Source of the DNA: Actinomycetes bacterium
GTDB taxonomy: Bacteria; Actinomycetota; Actinomycetes; Propionibacteriales; Propionibacteriaceae
Reading direction: 5' to 3'
Length of the DNA: 40,313 nucleotides
Assembly: GCA_023393755.1 (NCBI GenBank)
Contig: JAEXCA010000172.1
Coordinates: forward strand, 1 to 40,313
The notes under the pieces are model-generated. The model saw only the letters and a list, made by a program, of their open reading frames with translations. It did not search any database and was not told where the DNA came from. Below, in pieces: positions 31,571 through 40,216 of the stretch. Numbering within the stretch: position 1 is the first letter of the stretch; each line of letters opens with the position of its first letter. A program made the position numbers and the translations under genes.

Positions 31571-32291
31571 ACGAGAGCGTCTCGGCGAAGATCAGGTCAC
31601 GGTCGTAGTCCAGGGTGGCGACGTGGTAGCTGCGGGGCAGGTCGCGCACCACGATCTCGTCGCTGGAGAGATGGGTGGTCAGGTAGTCGGTCGACCGTCC
31701 CGGCACCACGTGGTCGGCGGCCGAGCGGAAGATCAGGGTCGGGCAGTAGATCAGGTCGAGACTGGCGCGCACCTCGGCGAACATCCGGAACATCGAGACC
31801 GCCGGAGCCAGCGGGGTGTGGTCGTAGCCGTGCCGCTTCCAGCCCGGGCGGGAGATGTCGTGCGACCGCGAGGGAATGGTCGGCAGCACCAGGGAGGCGG
31901 CCGGCACCAGCCGCTGGAAGCCGTACAGCAGCAGCGCGGGATTGACCAGCGCCAGCCCCGCCACCCGGTCGCGGTGGTGGGCGGCCAGCCGAAGCGCCAG
32001 CGTGGCGCCCATCGAGTGGCCGGCGATGAACACCTGGTCACAGGATCCGGACAGCTCCAGGAACTCACGCTCCGCGCAGTGGTACCAGTCCCACCACCGG
32101 GTGGCGTTGAGCTCGCGCCAGTGCGTGCCGTGGCCGGGCAGCCTGGGCAGCGAGACCCGGTAGCCCGCGTCCGCGGTGAGCTGGGCCCACTCCCGCAGGG
32201 TGTGCGGCGAGCTGTTGAAGCCGTGCAGGAAGAGCACCGCTATCCGCCCCTGGCCGATCCGGACGGGCTGGGCGTGCTCGGCTACCTGCAT
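31548..32291 (-). CDS. Alpha/beta-hydrolase, carboxylesterase/monoacylglycerol lipase type
   Basis: The 247-residue protein has an alpha/beta-hydrolase fold: LFLHGFNSSP (oxyanion loop), PRLPGHGTHW, nucleophile Ser93 in GHSMGA, an acid in RSAADHVVPG and the catalytic His in SYHVATLDYD. The small cap and motifs match Est30-like carboxylesterases and monoacylglycerol lipases. It lies divergent from plsC, so a role in acyl-lipid turnover is plausible (inference). I chose ATG 32291, 7 nt after TAGCAT; an ATG at 32300 overlaps that box. Confidence 0.85.
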   Translation of the reverse strand: MQVAEHAQPVRIGQGRIAVLFLHGFNSSPHTLREWAQLTADAGYRVSLPRLPGHGTHWRELNATRWWDWYHCAEREFLELSGSCDQVFIAGHSMGATLALRLAAHHRDRVAGLALVNPALLLYGFQRLVPAASLVLPTIPSRSHDISRPGWKRHGYDHTPLAPAVSMFRMFAEVRASLDLIYCPTLIFRSAADHVVPGRSTDYLTTHLSSDEIVVRDLPRSYHVATLDYDRDLIFAETLSFIAAHSH

Positions 32292-32298
32292 GACCGCC

Positions 32299-32304
32299 AT
32301 GCTA
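32299..32304 (-). promoter_or_regulatory. -10 element (TAGCAT), leaderless start of the esterase
   Basis: TAGCAT on the minus strand is followed by 7 nt and ATG 32291. Confidence 0.45.
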
Positions 32305-32365
32305 ACCGGCCCCCGCGGTGCCGTGACGGCCGCCGAGCGGGGCACCGGCGGCATGGCCGGCTCGC

Positions 32366-32371
32366 TATTGT
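32366..32371 (+). promoter_or_regulatory. -10 element of plsC promoter
   Basis: TATTGT lies 36 nt before the plsC ATG in the divergent gap. Confidence 0.4.
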
Positions 32372-32407
32372 GTTCCCGCACCGACGACCGAGCCGAGAGC
32401 GAGACCG

Positions 32408-33163
32408 ATGTACGACTTCTTCAAGCTGGTGCTCTTCCGCCCGGTGGTGAAGTTCCTGTTCGGCGCCAAGCTGTCCGGCGAGCAGAACATCCCCGCCACC
32501 GGAGGCGCGGTGCTGGCGGTCAACCACATCGGTGCCTTCGAGACCTACGCCCTGCCCGCGCTGATGCGGCGCCGGCTCACCTTCCCGGCCAAGGCCGAGC
32601 TCTTCGCCGGCAACCGCGGGCCGGCGTCCAAGGTGGTCGCCTGGTTCCTCAAGGGCGTTGGCCAGGTGCCGCTCGATCGTTCCGGCGGACGTACCTCGCT
32701 GGACGGCCTGCGTCCGGTGCTGCAGGTGCTGGAGGACGGCGGCCTGGTCGGCATCTTCCCCGAGGGCACCCGTTCCCCGGACGGCCGGCTCTACCGCGGC
32801 AAGACCGGGGTGGCCCGGATCGCGCTGACCGCGGACGTGCCGATCGTCCCGGTCGCCGCGTTCAGCACCCAGACGGTCCGCAACCGGCTCGGCATCCCCT
32901 GGGTGCGCAAGCCCCGGCTGGTGGTCGGCGAACCGCTGGACTTCTCCGCCTACGCCGGACGGGGGGAGGACCGCGCGGTGATCCGCTGGGTGACCGACGA
33001 GGTGATGGCGGCCATCCAGGCGATCTCCGGCCAGACCTACGTCGAGGCCTACGCCAGCTCGGTCAAGTACGGTTCGCTCACCGCCGAGGAGGCCAGGGCC
33101 AAGGAGCTGCCGCGGCCGGGCTACGGCTCCACCCCTCCCGCCCTGACCTCCGAAACCGACTGA
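32408..33163 (+). CDS. plsC: 1-acyl-sn-glycerol-3-phosphate acyltransferase (PlsC family)
   Basis: The 251-residue protein has the PlsC/AGPAT layout: acceptor motif NHIGAFE (His40, Glu45), GQVPLDRSGG, FPEGTRS (117-123) and VPIVPVAAF. It acylates lysophosphatidic acid or a related lysolipid at the membrane. The usual motif I is HX4D; here it reads HX4E, a conservative but uncommon change at the charge-relay residue. The C-terminal ~40 residues are a charged extension. Its location beside aroG matches Rv2182c. Confidence 0.88.
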   Translation: MYDFFKLVLFRPVVKFLFGAKLSGEQNIPATGGAVLAVNHIGAFETYALPALMRRRLTFPAKAELFAGNRGPASKVVAWFLKGVGQVPLDRSGGRTSLDGLRPVLQVLEDGGLVGIFPEGTRSPDGRLYRGKTGVARIALTADVPIVPVAAFSTQTVRNRLGIPWVRKPRLVVGEPLDFSAYAGRGEDRAVIRWVTDEVMAAIQAISGQTYVEAYASSVKYGSLTAEEARAKELPRPGYGSTPPALTSETD

Positions 33164-33170
33164 ACGTAGC

Positions 33171-36100
33171 TCAGCAGGGATCCAGCGGGGTGATGCCCGG
33201 CAGGTAGCGTTCCCACTCCTCCCCGGTGAGGACGTCGCCGCGGTTCTGGCAGAGCTGCTGTCCGGCCAGGTCCAGCCGGCTGGTCCACACCCGCACGCTG
33301 CCGTCGCTCCCGCCGACCACCAGTTGCGTCCCGTCGTGGAGGAACCGGAGGTCGTTGGTGCGGCCCATCGCGCCGTCCAGGGCGAGCTGGGCCTCGTTGC
33401 CGGGCTGATCCAACCGCCAGACCCACACCAGCTGATCGCCGCCCGCCACGGCGAGGGTGGTGTCGTCGGGGTCGAAGGCCACCGCGTAGACGGCGGCCCG
33501 GGGATCGCCGAAGCTCCGGCGCTGGACCGGCTCCGCCGGATCGGTGACATCCCAGACGCTGACCTGGCCGGCGTCGGTGGCGACGGCGAGGGTGCGTGAG
33601 TGGTTGGCGAAGCCGGCGGTTGTCGGGAGTGAACCCAACCCGTCGATCCGCCCGGCCAGCCGGGGCTCCGCCGGCGTGGTCACGTCCCACAGCTGCACGG
33701 CGCCGCCCTCGATCGGGACGGCCAGCAGCCCGCCGTCCGGACTGAAGCTGATGGCCTGCGGCGTGGGGCTGTCGAACCTGGCCAGGGGGTCGAGCCGGCC
33801 GTCGGGGTCGGCGCGGTAGAGCGCGATGCTGGTGCCGGTGTACTGCGCGACCGCGACCAGCGACGAGTCGGGGGAGATGACGATCGCCCCGATGTAGGAA
33901 CCGGGGAACACCTCGACCGGGTCTGGCGCGCCGGGCCGGCCGAGCAGCCAGCTCAGCAGGGTTCCGTCGGCGGTTCCGGCGAGCAGGAAGGCGCCGTTGG
34001 GCGCGACCGCAACCGCCGAGGACATCACCCGTCCCTGGATGTCCGGATCCGGCAGCCGGACGGGGTGGCCGGCGGAGGTGTCCCAGAGGTTGACGCCGTC
34101 GTACAGGGTGGAGGCTGCCAGGTAGTGGCCGGCGTCGTCGGCGCTGAGCGCGTACACGGTGGAGCCGGTTCGCAGCACCGGATTGTGCGGCTGCCACACC
34201 CGCAACGCGCCGTCCGCGCCGGCGGTCACCGGACGGTCGCGCACCAGCTCCACCCCGGTGACCAGGGTGGAACCGCCGAGGGTTTCCAGCAGGGTCCCGG
34301 TGGCGGCGTCGAACAGGTAGGCGTTCTGGTCGGAGTTGGCGGCCAGCAGCACGCTGCCGTCACTGCTGAACGACAGGTCGTTGGTCCAGCTCTGGAAGCC
34401 CAGCAGCGGATCCAGTTCGGTGGCGGCCGCCCCGTCCAGGTGCCAGCGGAACACCCGTCTGCCCGAGATGCCGGCGACCAGCTGGTGCCCGTCCGGGCTG
34501 ATCGCCAGCGCCTGGCTGATCACGCTGGCGCCGTCGTAGGAGAAGGCGAGATCCGGCAGGCGTTCGGGGGAGTCGGCGGACGTCCAGCGCGCGACCGCGT
34601 TGGTCAGGCCCGCCACGAACAGCTCGCCGGTCGGCGAGAACACCACCGAGCGGGCCGGGGTGGAGTCGGGCAGCGTCAGCGGGCCGAGCTTCTCCGGCGT
34701 CCGTCCGTCCGGGATCGACCACAGCGCGACCTCGCCGGTGGACGTGGCCAGGGCCAGCCGGTCGCCGGCGGCGTTGAAGGCGGCACCGTAGACGGTGAAC
34801 TCGGCGTCACGCAACTCGGCCAGCAGGGTCGGTTCACCGGTCACGTCCCACAGGCCCGCCGCCGAGCCGCCACCGACCGCCAGCAGGGTCCTGCCGCCCG
34901 CGTCGGCCAGGGCCAGCGCGTACAGCGGGCCTCCGGTGGGGTCAGCCTGGAAGGTGCTCCCCGGGCCGGTGGTGAGCTCGTCCCCGCGCCACAGCGTCAC
35001 CTGGCCGCTGCCGTTCGCCCGGGCCACCAGCCGATCGTCGGCCGTCCTGGCGACGATCGCGTTCGCCGCGCCCAGCCAGCGCAGCGGGGTGTTGACCGAG
35101 GTGGCGTCCAGCAGCGCCGACTGCGCCTGCCGGGTGTCGGCCAGGCGCGCGCCGATCAGCGACATCTGCGCCATCAGGTTGGGATCGTCCGACCGGGTCG
35201 AACGGGCCTCCAGGGCAACCTGGCGGGACTGCGCGTCCAGCCTGGCGTCGTCGGCGGCGGCCTGGAGCCCGAGTCCCTGCGAGTAGAGGAAGCCGGTGGT
35301 CACCGCGAGCGCCGAGGCCACCGTGGTGAGGCCGATGGCCAGCGTCCGGCCCCGGCGCAGCCGCGCGTTGACCCGCTGTTGCTGGGCCAGCGCCGAGGTG
35401 AAGTGATCGCGACTGGCGGCGACGAACTCGGTCTCCACCGGGCTGAGCAGTTGCTGCCGGGCGGGGTCGCGGACCCATTCGCTGAACACCTCGAGCCGGT
35501 CGACCGGGATCAGCGCATCGGGGGAGCGGCCGCTGGCCGCCCAGACCTGCGCGGCCTGCCGCAGTTGCTCGACCACCGCGAGATCCACCCGTGCCTCGCC
35601 GATCCAGTCGGCCACCCGCGGCCAGTGGCTGAGCAGCGCATCGTGGCTGATCCGGACCAGGTCGTCGGTCACGGTGAGCATCCGGGCCGCCACGAAGGCG
35701 TCCATCGCTTCCCGGCCGGGTTCGTCGATGTCCCGCAGCGACACGGTGTCGCGGGTCAGGATGTCGCCGGAGAGCCGGACCAGGCGCAGGAACAGCCGGC
35801 GGGTGGCGTCCTGCCGGGTCTCGTCGAGGGACTGGAAGACCTCCTCGGCCAACCCCTGGACGGCGGAGGCGACGCCGCCCGCGGCCAGGTAGTCGGCCAG
35901 CGTCATGCGACTGCCCCGGCCGGCCGCCCAGGTCACCAGCAGGGCGTTGGAGAGCAGCGGCAGCACATCCACCGCGACGGTGTCGGAACGCGGACCGGTG
36001 GCCAGGTCGTCCAGCAGCAACGGGATCAGGTCGTCGTCGACGCTCAGTCCGGCCAGCGTGGCCGGCCCGACGATCACCTGACTCGCTTCCTCCCTGGTCA

Positions 36101-36842
36101 GCGGTGCCACCAGGAACGGCCGGGCCAGGGCGCCGGCGAGGGCGGGCTCCTGCGCCGCCAGGGCGAAGGCGTCGGCACGGACGGCGAGGATGACGATGCG
36201 CTGTTCGGCCAGCGTGGTCACCCGGGCGAGGGCGGCCTCCCGGTCGGCCTCGGCGAGGGCGAAGGCCTCCTCGAACTGGTCGATCACCAGCAGCTCCGCG
36301 GCGCTCCCGGTGGTGCCGGTCAGTTCCGCCGCGGTCAGCAGTTCGGTCGTCCAGCCGTGCAGCAGCCCGTCCGTCGCCTGGTGGCCGAGCAGCCCGGCCG
36401 CCAGCAGCGAACTCTTCCCGCAGCCGGAGGGCCCGAGCACCACCAGGACGCCGTGGCCCGCTGACGCGCGGAGTGCCAGGACGGCCTCGGCCAGCCGCTT
36501 CGCCTCGGCGTCCCGGCCGAAGTACAGCTCGCGATCGCCGACGCCGAACGGCCGCAGGCCGAGGTACGGCGCGGTGCCGCTGCGCAACTCCGGGGCCACC
36601 TCTGCCCAGCGGTCGTCCCACAGGTCGTCCGGAAGCTGGTCGGTGAGCTCGAGTTCGGCCACCATCCGCAGGTAGTTCTCCCGCAGCGCGGGTACCGGGA
36701 AGTGCCGGCCGTTCAGCCAGCCCTGCATCGTGGTCGCCGGCACGCCGGCCACCCTCGCCAGGTCTCTGATGGAACGATGCCGTCGCTGGCGGGTCCGATC
36801 GACCAGCGCAGCGAAGTCGCGGCGCACCTCGGCTACTGACAC
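33171..36842 (-). CDS. HTH-nSTAND NTPase-TM-WD40 protein
   Basis: The 1223-residue protein has a clear domain order. An XRE-like HTH lies at about residues 24-50 (RSIRDLARVAGVPATTMQGW). An nSTAND1 NTPase follows (starting YLGLRPFGVGDRELYFGR near 93) with Walker A GPSGCGKS (137-144), Walker B LLVIDQFEE (184-192) and a winged-helix end ISHDALLSHWPRVADWI (399-415). One membrane helix lies at about 498-522. The WD40 region (585-1205) has 14 recognisable blade-ending strands (VTLWRG, AGLWDV, VALWSI ... VWVWRL, VRVWTS), consistent with two seven-bladed propellers. STAND proteins are ligand-triggered switches. The HTH stands where an effector would be. GTG 36842 was chosen as the HTH start, 6 nt after CACAAT. 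Ligand and output are unknown. Confidence 0.85.
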   Translation of the reverse strand: MSVAEVRRDFAALVDRTRQRRHRSIRDLARVAGVPATTMQGWLNGRHFPVPALRENYLRMVAELELTDQLPDDLWDDRWAEVAPELRSGTAPYLGLRPFGVGDRELYFGRDAEAKRLAEAVLALRASAGHGVLVVLGPSGCGKSSLLAAGLLGHQATDGLLHGWTTELLTAAELTGTTGSAAELLVIDQFEEAFALAEADREAALARVTTLAEQRIVILAVRADAFALAAQEPALAGALARPFLVAPLTREEASQVIVGPATLAGLSVDDDLIPLLLDDLATGPRSDTVAVDVLPLLSNALLVTWAAGRGSRMTLADYLAAGGVASAVQGLAEEVFQSLDETRQDATRRLFLRLVRLSGDILTRDTVSLRDIDEPGREAMDAFVAARMLTVTDDLVRISHDALLSHWPRVADWIGEARVDLAVVEQLRQAAQVWAASGRSPDALIPVDRLEVFSEWVRDPARQQLLSPVETEFVAASRDHFTSALAQQQRVNARLRRGRTLAIGLTTVASALAVTTGFLYSQGLGLQAAADDARLDAQSRQVALEARSTRSDDPNLMAQMSLIGARLADTRQAQSALLDATSVNTPLRWLGAANAIVARTADDRLVARANGSGQVTLWRGDELTTGPGSTFQADPTGGPLYALALADAGGRTLLAVGGGSAAGLWDVTGEPTLLAELRDAEFTVYGAAFNAAGDRLALATSTGEVALWSIPDGRTPEKLGPLTLPDSTPARSVVFSPTGELFVAGLTNAVARWTSADSPERLPDLAFSYDGASVISQALAISPDGHQLVAGISGRRVFRWHLDGAAATELDPLLGFQSWTNDLSFSSDGSVLLAANSDQNAYLFDAATGTLLETLGGSTLVTGVELVRDRPVTAGADGALRVWQPHNPVLRTGSTVYALSADDAGHYLAASTLYDGVNLWDTSAGHPVRLPDPDIQGRVMSSAVAVAPNGAFLLAGTADGTLLSWLLGRPGAPDPVEVFPGSYIGAIVISPDSSLVAVAQYTGTSIALYRADPDGRLDPLARFDSPTPQAISFSPDGGLLAVPIEGGAVQLWDVTTPAEPRLAGRIDGLGSLPTTAGFANHSRTLAVATDAGQVSVWDVTDPAEPVQRRSFGDPRAAVYAVAFDPDDTTLAVAGGDQLVWVWRLDQPGNEAQLALDGAMGRTNDLRFLHDGTQLVVGGSDGSVRVWTSRLDLAGQQLCQNRGDVLTGEEWERYLPGITPLDPC

Positions 36843-36848
36843 AGCCGC

Positions 36849-36854
36849 ATTGTG
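36849..36854 (-). promoter_or_regulatory. -10-like element (CACAAT) of the STAND gene
   Basis: CACAAT on the minus strand is 6 nt before GTG 36842. It deviates from TAnnnT at the first base, so this is weaker than the other cases. Confidence 0.3.
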
Positions 36855-36939
36855 GCAGCGGCGCGCGGCTCCCGCAGTAAAGTCCCGCAACCTGCCGCCG
36901 CCACGGTGATCACGGTGGGGCGCCGCCTCCGCCGCCGAC

Positions 36940-36945
36940 TATCCT
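36940..36945 (+). promoter_or_regulatory. -10 element (TATCCT), leaderless start of aroG
   Basis: TATCCT lies 6 nt before GTG 36952 (9 nt before the following GTG 36955), with no Shine-Dalgarno. Confidence 0.5.
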
Positions 36946-36951
36946 GACCGG

Positions 36952-38340
36952 GTGGTGGACCCGATCCCTTCGTTGACCGAACTGCGTACTCGTCCCGTGG
37001 CACAGCAGCCGCCGTATCCCGATCCGGCGGCGATGGACGCCGTGCTGGCCGAGTTGCGGCTGCGTCCGCCGTTGGTCTTCGCCGGCGAGTGCGACGACCT
37101 GCGCCGCCGGGTCGGCGAGGTGGCCGCGGGCCGCTCCTTCCTGCTGCAGGGCGGGGACTGCGCCGAGACCTTCGGTTCGGTGACCGCCGGCGACATCCGC
37201 GGCAAGCTGCGGGTGCTGCTGTCGATGGCGGTGGTGCTCACCTACGCCGCGCAGGTGCCGGTGCTGAAGGTGGGACGGATCGCCGGCCAGTACGCCAAAC
37301 CCCGGTCCAAGGACACCGAGACCCGCGACGGCGTCACCCTGCCGACCTACCGCGGGGACGCGGTGAACGGCCTGGAGTTCACCGCCGAGGCCCGCCGGCC
37401 CGACCCGCGGCGGCTGATCGAGGTGTACAACCACTCCGCCGCCACGCTCAACCTGCTGCGCGCCTTCGTCACCGGCGGGTTCGCCGACCTGCGCGCGGTG
37501 CACACCTGGAACCGCGACTTCGTCCGCAACTCCCCGGTGGAGGAGCGCTACGAGTTGATGACGGCGGAGATCGAGCGGGCGCTGGCCTTCATGGTGGCCT
37601 GCGGGGTGGACAACGAGGCGATCCGCACCGTCGACTTCTACGCCAGCCACGAGGCGCTGCTGCTCGACTACGAGCACGCGCTGACCCGGATCGACTCCCG
37701 GACCGGAACCCCCTACGACACCAGCGCCCACATGGTGTGGATCGGCGAACGCACTCGCCAGTTGGACGGTGCCCACGTCGAGTTCTTCCGCCACGTCCGC
37801 AACCCGCTGGGGATCAAGATCGGCCCGTCCGCCTCGCCGCAGGACGTGGTGGGGCTGGCCGACCGGCTCGACCCCGACCACGAGCCGGGCCGGCTGACCG
37901 TGATCACCCGGATGGGCGCCGGACGGATCCGCGACCTGCTGCCGCCGATCGTCCGCGCCGTCGAGGCCACCGGACGCAAGGTGGCCTGGGTGTGCGACCC
38001 GATGCACGGCAACACCTTCGAGACCTCGCTGGGCTACAAGACCCGGGCGTTCAGCCAGGTGGTGGACGAGGTGAACGGCTTCTTCGACGTGCACGAGTCG
38101 CTGGGCACCTGGCCGGGCGGGGTGCACATCGAGCTGACCGGCGACGACGTCACCGAATGTGTCGGCGGGGTGGGCGAGCTGGCCGAGACCGACCTGGCCA
38201 ACCGCTACGAGACCGCCTGCGACCCGCGGATGAACCGCGACCAGTCGCTGGAACTGGCCTTCGTGGTGGCCGAGCGGCTGACCAGCGGACGCATCCTGCG
38301 GCACAACCCGGTGCAGGAATTCCACCCCGAGGACTTCTGA
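36952..38340 (+). CDS. aroG: 3-deoxy-D-arabino-heptulosonate 7-phosphate synthase, class II
   Basis: The 462-residue protein is a full-length class II DAHP synthase: LLQGGDCAETF (metal Cys), GRIAGQYAKPRS, KIGPSASPQDV, ITRMGAGRIRDLLPP and WVCDPMHGNTFE (metal His). It condenses phosphoenolpyruvate and erythrose 4-phosphate, the first step of the shikimate pathway. The start is GTG 36952 or the adjacent GTG 36955. It is followed with a one-base overlap by ltaE and then aroE, a coupled operon. Confidence 0.95.
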   Translation: MVDPIPSLTELRTRPVAQQPPYPDPAAMDAVLAELRLRPPLVFAGECDDLRRRVGEVAAGRSFLLQGGDCAETFGSVTAGDIRGKLRVLLSMAVVLTYAAQVPVLKVGRIAGQYAKPRSKDTETRDGVTLPTYRGDAVNGLEFTAEARRPDPRRLIEVYNHSAATLNLLRAFVTGGFADLRAVHTWNRDFVRNSPVEERYELMTAEIERALAFMVACGVDNEAIRTVDFYASHEALLLDYEHALTRIDSRTGTPYDTSAHMVWIGERTRQLDGAHVEFFRHVRNPLGIKIGPSASPQDVVGLADRLDPDHEPGRLTVITRMGAGRIRDLLPPIVRAVEATGRKVAWVCDPMHGNTFETSLGYKTRAFSQVVDEVNGFFDVHESLGTWPGGVHIELTGDDVTECVGGVGELAETDLANRYETACDPRMNRDQSLELAFVVAERLTSGRILRHNPVQEFHPEDF

Positions 38341-39368
38341 TGATCGACCTGCGCAGCGACACCCTCACCCGTCCGACGCCGGGGATGCGGGCCACGCTGG
38401 CCGCCGCCGAGGTGGCCGACGACGTCTACGGGGAGGATCCGACCCTCAACGCCTTCCAGCAGCGGGTGGCCGCGCTGCTGGGCCACGAAGCGGGGCTGTT
38501 CACCCCGTCCGGCTCGATGGCCAACCTGCTCGGGGTCTGGGCGCTGGTGCAGCCCGGCCAGGAGGTGGTCTGCGACGTCCGCGCCCACATCGCCCGCGCG
38601 GAGATGGGTGCCCACGCCGCGCTGCACGGCATCACCACGCGTACCTGGGATTCGGCCGACGGCGTGGCGGACGCGGCCACGGTGGGGGCGATCATCGCCC
38701 CGAACGCCGGGCCCTACCTGGTCTCCACCGCGGCGGTGGCGATCGAGAACACCCACAACTTCGGCGGCGGGACGGTGCAGCCGCTCGCCACCCTGGCCGG
38801 GATCTCCGAACTCTGCCGCGACGCCGGGGTGAAGCTCCACCTGGACGGCGCCCGGCTGTGGAACGCCCATGTCGCCACCGGGGTGCCGCTGGAGACCTAC
38901 GGCCGGCTGTTCGACACGGTCAGCGTGTGCTTCTCCAAGGGCCTGGGTGCCCCGGTCGGCTCGATGCTGGTCGGCCCGGCCGAACTGATCCAACGCGCCC
39001 GGGTCCAGCGCAAGCGGCTGGGCGGCGGGATGCGGCAGGCGGGCATCCTGGCCGCTGCCGCCGAGTACGCCCTGGACCACCAGCTCGACCGGCTGGCCGA
39101 GGATCACCGCGCCGCCACGGCGTTCGCCGCCGAGGTGGCCCGGTTCGCGCCGGAGGGCGTCGACACCGAAGCGGTGCAGACCAACATCGTGGTGGTCGAC
39201 ACCGGCTCCCGTCCGGCCGGCGAGGTGGTCGCCGAGGCCGCCGCGGCCGGGGTGGCGGTGTCCTCGGTCGGGTCGCACGTGCTGCGCGCGGTCACCCATC
39301 TGGACGTCACCCTCGACGAGTGCGCCACCGCCGGGCGGATCGTCGGAGCGCTGCTGGAACGCCGGTGA
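38340..39368 (+). CDS. ltaE: Low-specificity L-threonine aldolase
   Basis: The 342-residue fold-type I PLP enzyme has the family start DLRSDTLTRPT, LFTPSGSMAN, ENTHNFGGG, LHLDGAR (Asp169, pyridine nitrogen) and FSKGLGAPVGS with the PLP lysine Lys200. It cleaves threonine or allo-threonine to glycine and acetaldehyde. ATG 38340 overlaps the aroG stop (TGATG) and the gene overlaps aroE by 4 nt (GTGA). Its insertion between two shikimate genes is notable but its link to them is not obvious. Confidence 0.93.
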   Translation: MIDLRSDTLTRPTPGMRATLAAAEVADDVYGEDPTLNAFQQRVAALLGHEAGLFTPSGSMANLLGVWALVQPGQEVVCDVRAHIARAEMGAHAALHGITTRTWDSADGVADAATVGAIIAPNAGPYLVSTAAVAIENTHNFGGGTVQPLATLAGISELCRDAGVKLHLDGARLWNAHVATGVPLETYGRLFDTVSVCFSKGLGAPVGSMLVGPAELIQRARVQRKRLGGGMRQAGILAAAAEYALDHQLDRLAEDHRAATAFAAEVARFAPEGVDTEAVQTNIVVVDTGSRPAGEVVAEAAAAGVAVSSVGSHVLRAVTHLDVTLDECATAGRIVGALLERR

Positions 39369-40216
39369 AGGCCGCCGTCCTCGGCTCGCCGGTCGAGCAC
39401 TCGCTCTCGCCCGCGCTGCACAACGCCGGGTACGCCGCGCTGGGGCTGACCGACTGGAGCTACCGGTGCCACCGGGTCGAGGAGGACGGACTGGCGCGGT
39501 TCGTGGCCGGGCTGGACGCCGACTGGCGCGGCCTGTCCTGCACCATGCCGCTGAAGCGGGCCGTGCTCGAGGTCGCCGTCCGGGTGTCGCCGCTGGCCGC
39601 GCGGGCCGGTGCGGGCAACACCCTGATCCGGCGGGCCGACGGCGGCTGGGACGCCGACAACACCGACGTCGGTGGGCTGGTGGACGCGCTCACCCCGTCC
39701 TGGCGGGGCTGGGAGGACGCGGCCGTGCTCGGCGCCGGGGCGACCGCCCGGTCGGCGGTGCTGGCGCTGGAGGAGCTCGGCGTGGGGTCCGCCACGGTCT
39801 ACGCCCGCAACCCGGCCCGGGTGGCCGAGCTCGCCGCCTGGGCGGAACGGGCCGGGGTGGCGGTATCGCTCTCCCCGGCCGAGCTGGCCGGCTGGGCGCG
39901 GGGCGACGAGCCCGCGGTGCTCTCCACCCTGCCGCCCGCGCCGGGGATCGAGGCCGGCCTGAGCGCCCGCGACGGCCTGCTGTTCGACGCCGTCTATGCC
40001 GACTGGCCCACCCCGCTGGCCCGGGCGGCGAGTGCCGCGGGCATGGCGGTGGTCGGCGGTCTCGACCTGCTCGTCCACCAGGCCGCCCGGCAGTTCGAGC
40101 TGTTCACCGGCCACCCCGCACCGCTGGCCGCCATGCTGGCCGCCGGCCGCGCCGCGCTGGATCGGCAGACCACCCCGGACCGCCACGCCGGTTCGGCGGG
40201 GAGGGAGGGGTCATGA
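39365..40216 (+). CDS. aroE: Shikimate dehydrogenase
   Basis: The 283-residue protein has substrate motifs EHSLSPALHNAGY and LSCTMPLK with catalytic Lys64, DNTDVGGL with catalytic Asp101, and the NADPH-binding VLGAGATARSAV. It reduces 3-dehydroshikimate to shikimate. GTG 39365 overlaps the ltaE stop (GTGA), and the next gene overlaps its stop (ATGA). The usual Asn of the NVTxPxK motif is replaced (LSCTMPLK); I recall similar variants in actinobacterial AroE. Confidence 0.92.
   Translation: MKAAVLGSPVEHSLSPALHNAGYAALGLTDWSYRCHRVEEDGLARFVAGLDADWRGLSCTMPLKRAVLEVAVRVSPLAARAGAGNTLIRRADGGWDADNTDVGGLVDALTPSWRGWEDAAVLGAGATARSAVLALEELGVGSATVYARNPARVAELAAWAERAGVAVSLSPAELAGWARGDEPAVLSTLPPAPGIEAGLSARDGLLFDAVYADWPTPLARAASAAGMAVVGGLDLLVHQAARQFELFTGHPAPLAAMLAAGRAALDRQTTPDRHAGSAGREGS

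Noticed and set aside
34065..36464. A 799-codon open frame on the plus strand opposite the STAND-WD40 gene
   Set aside because: Composition (Gly/Gln/Val/Arg) is that of an antisense frame; the minus-strand frame has clear Walker motifs and WD repeats.
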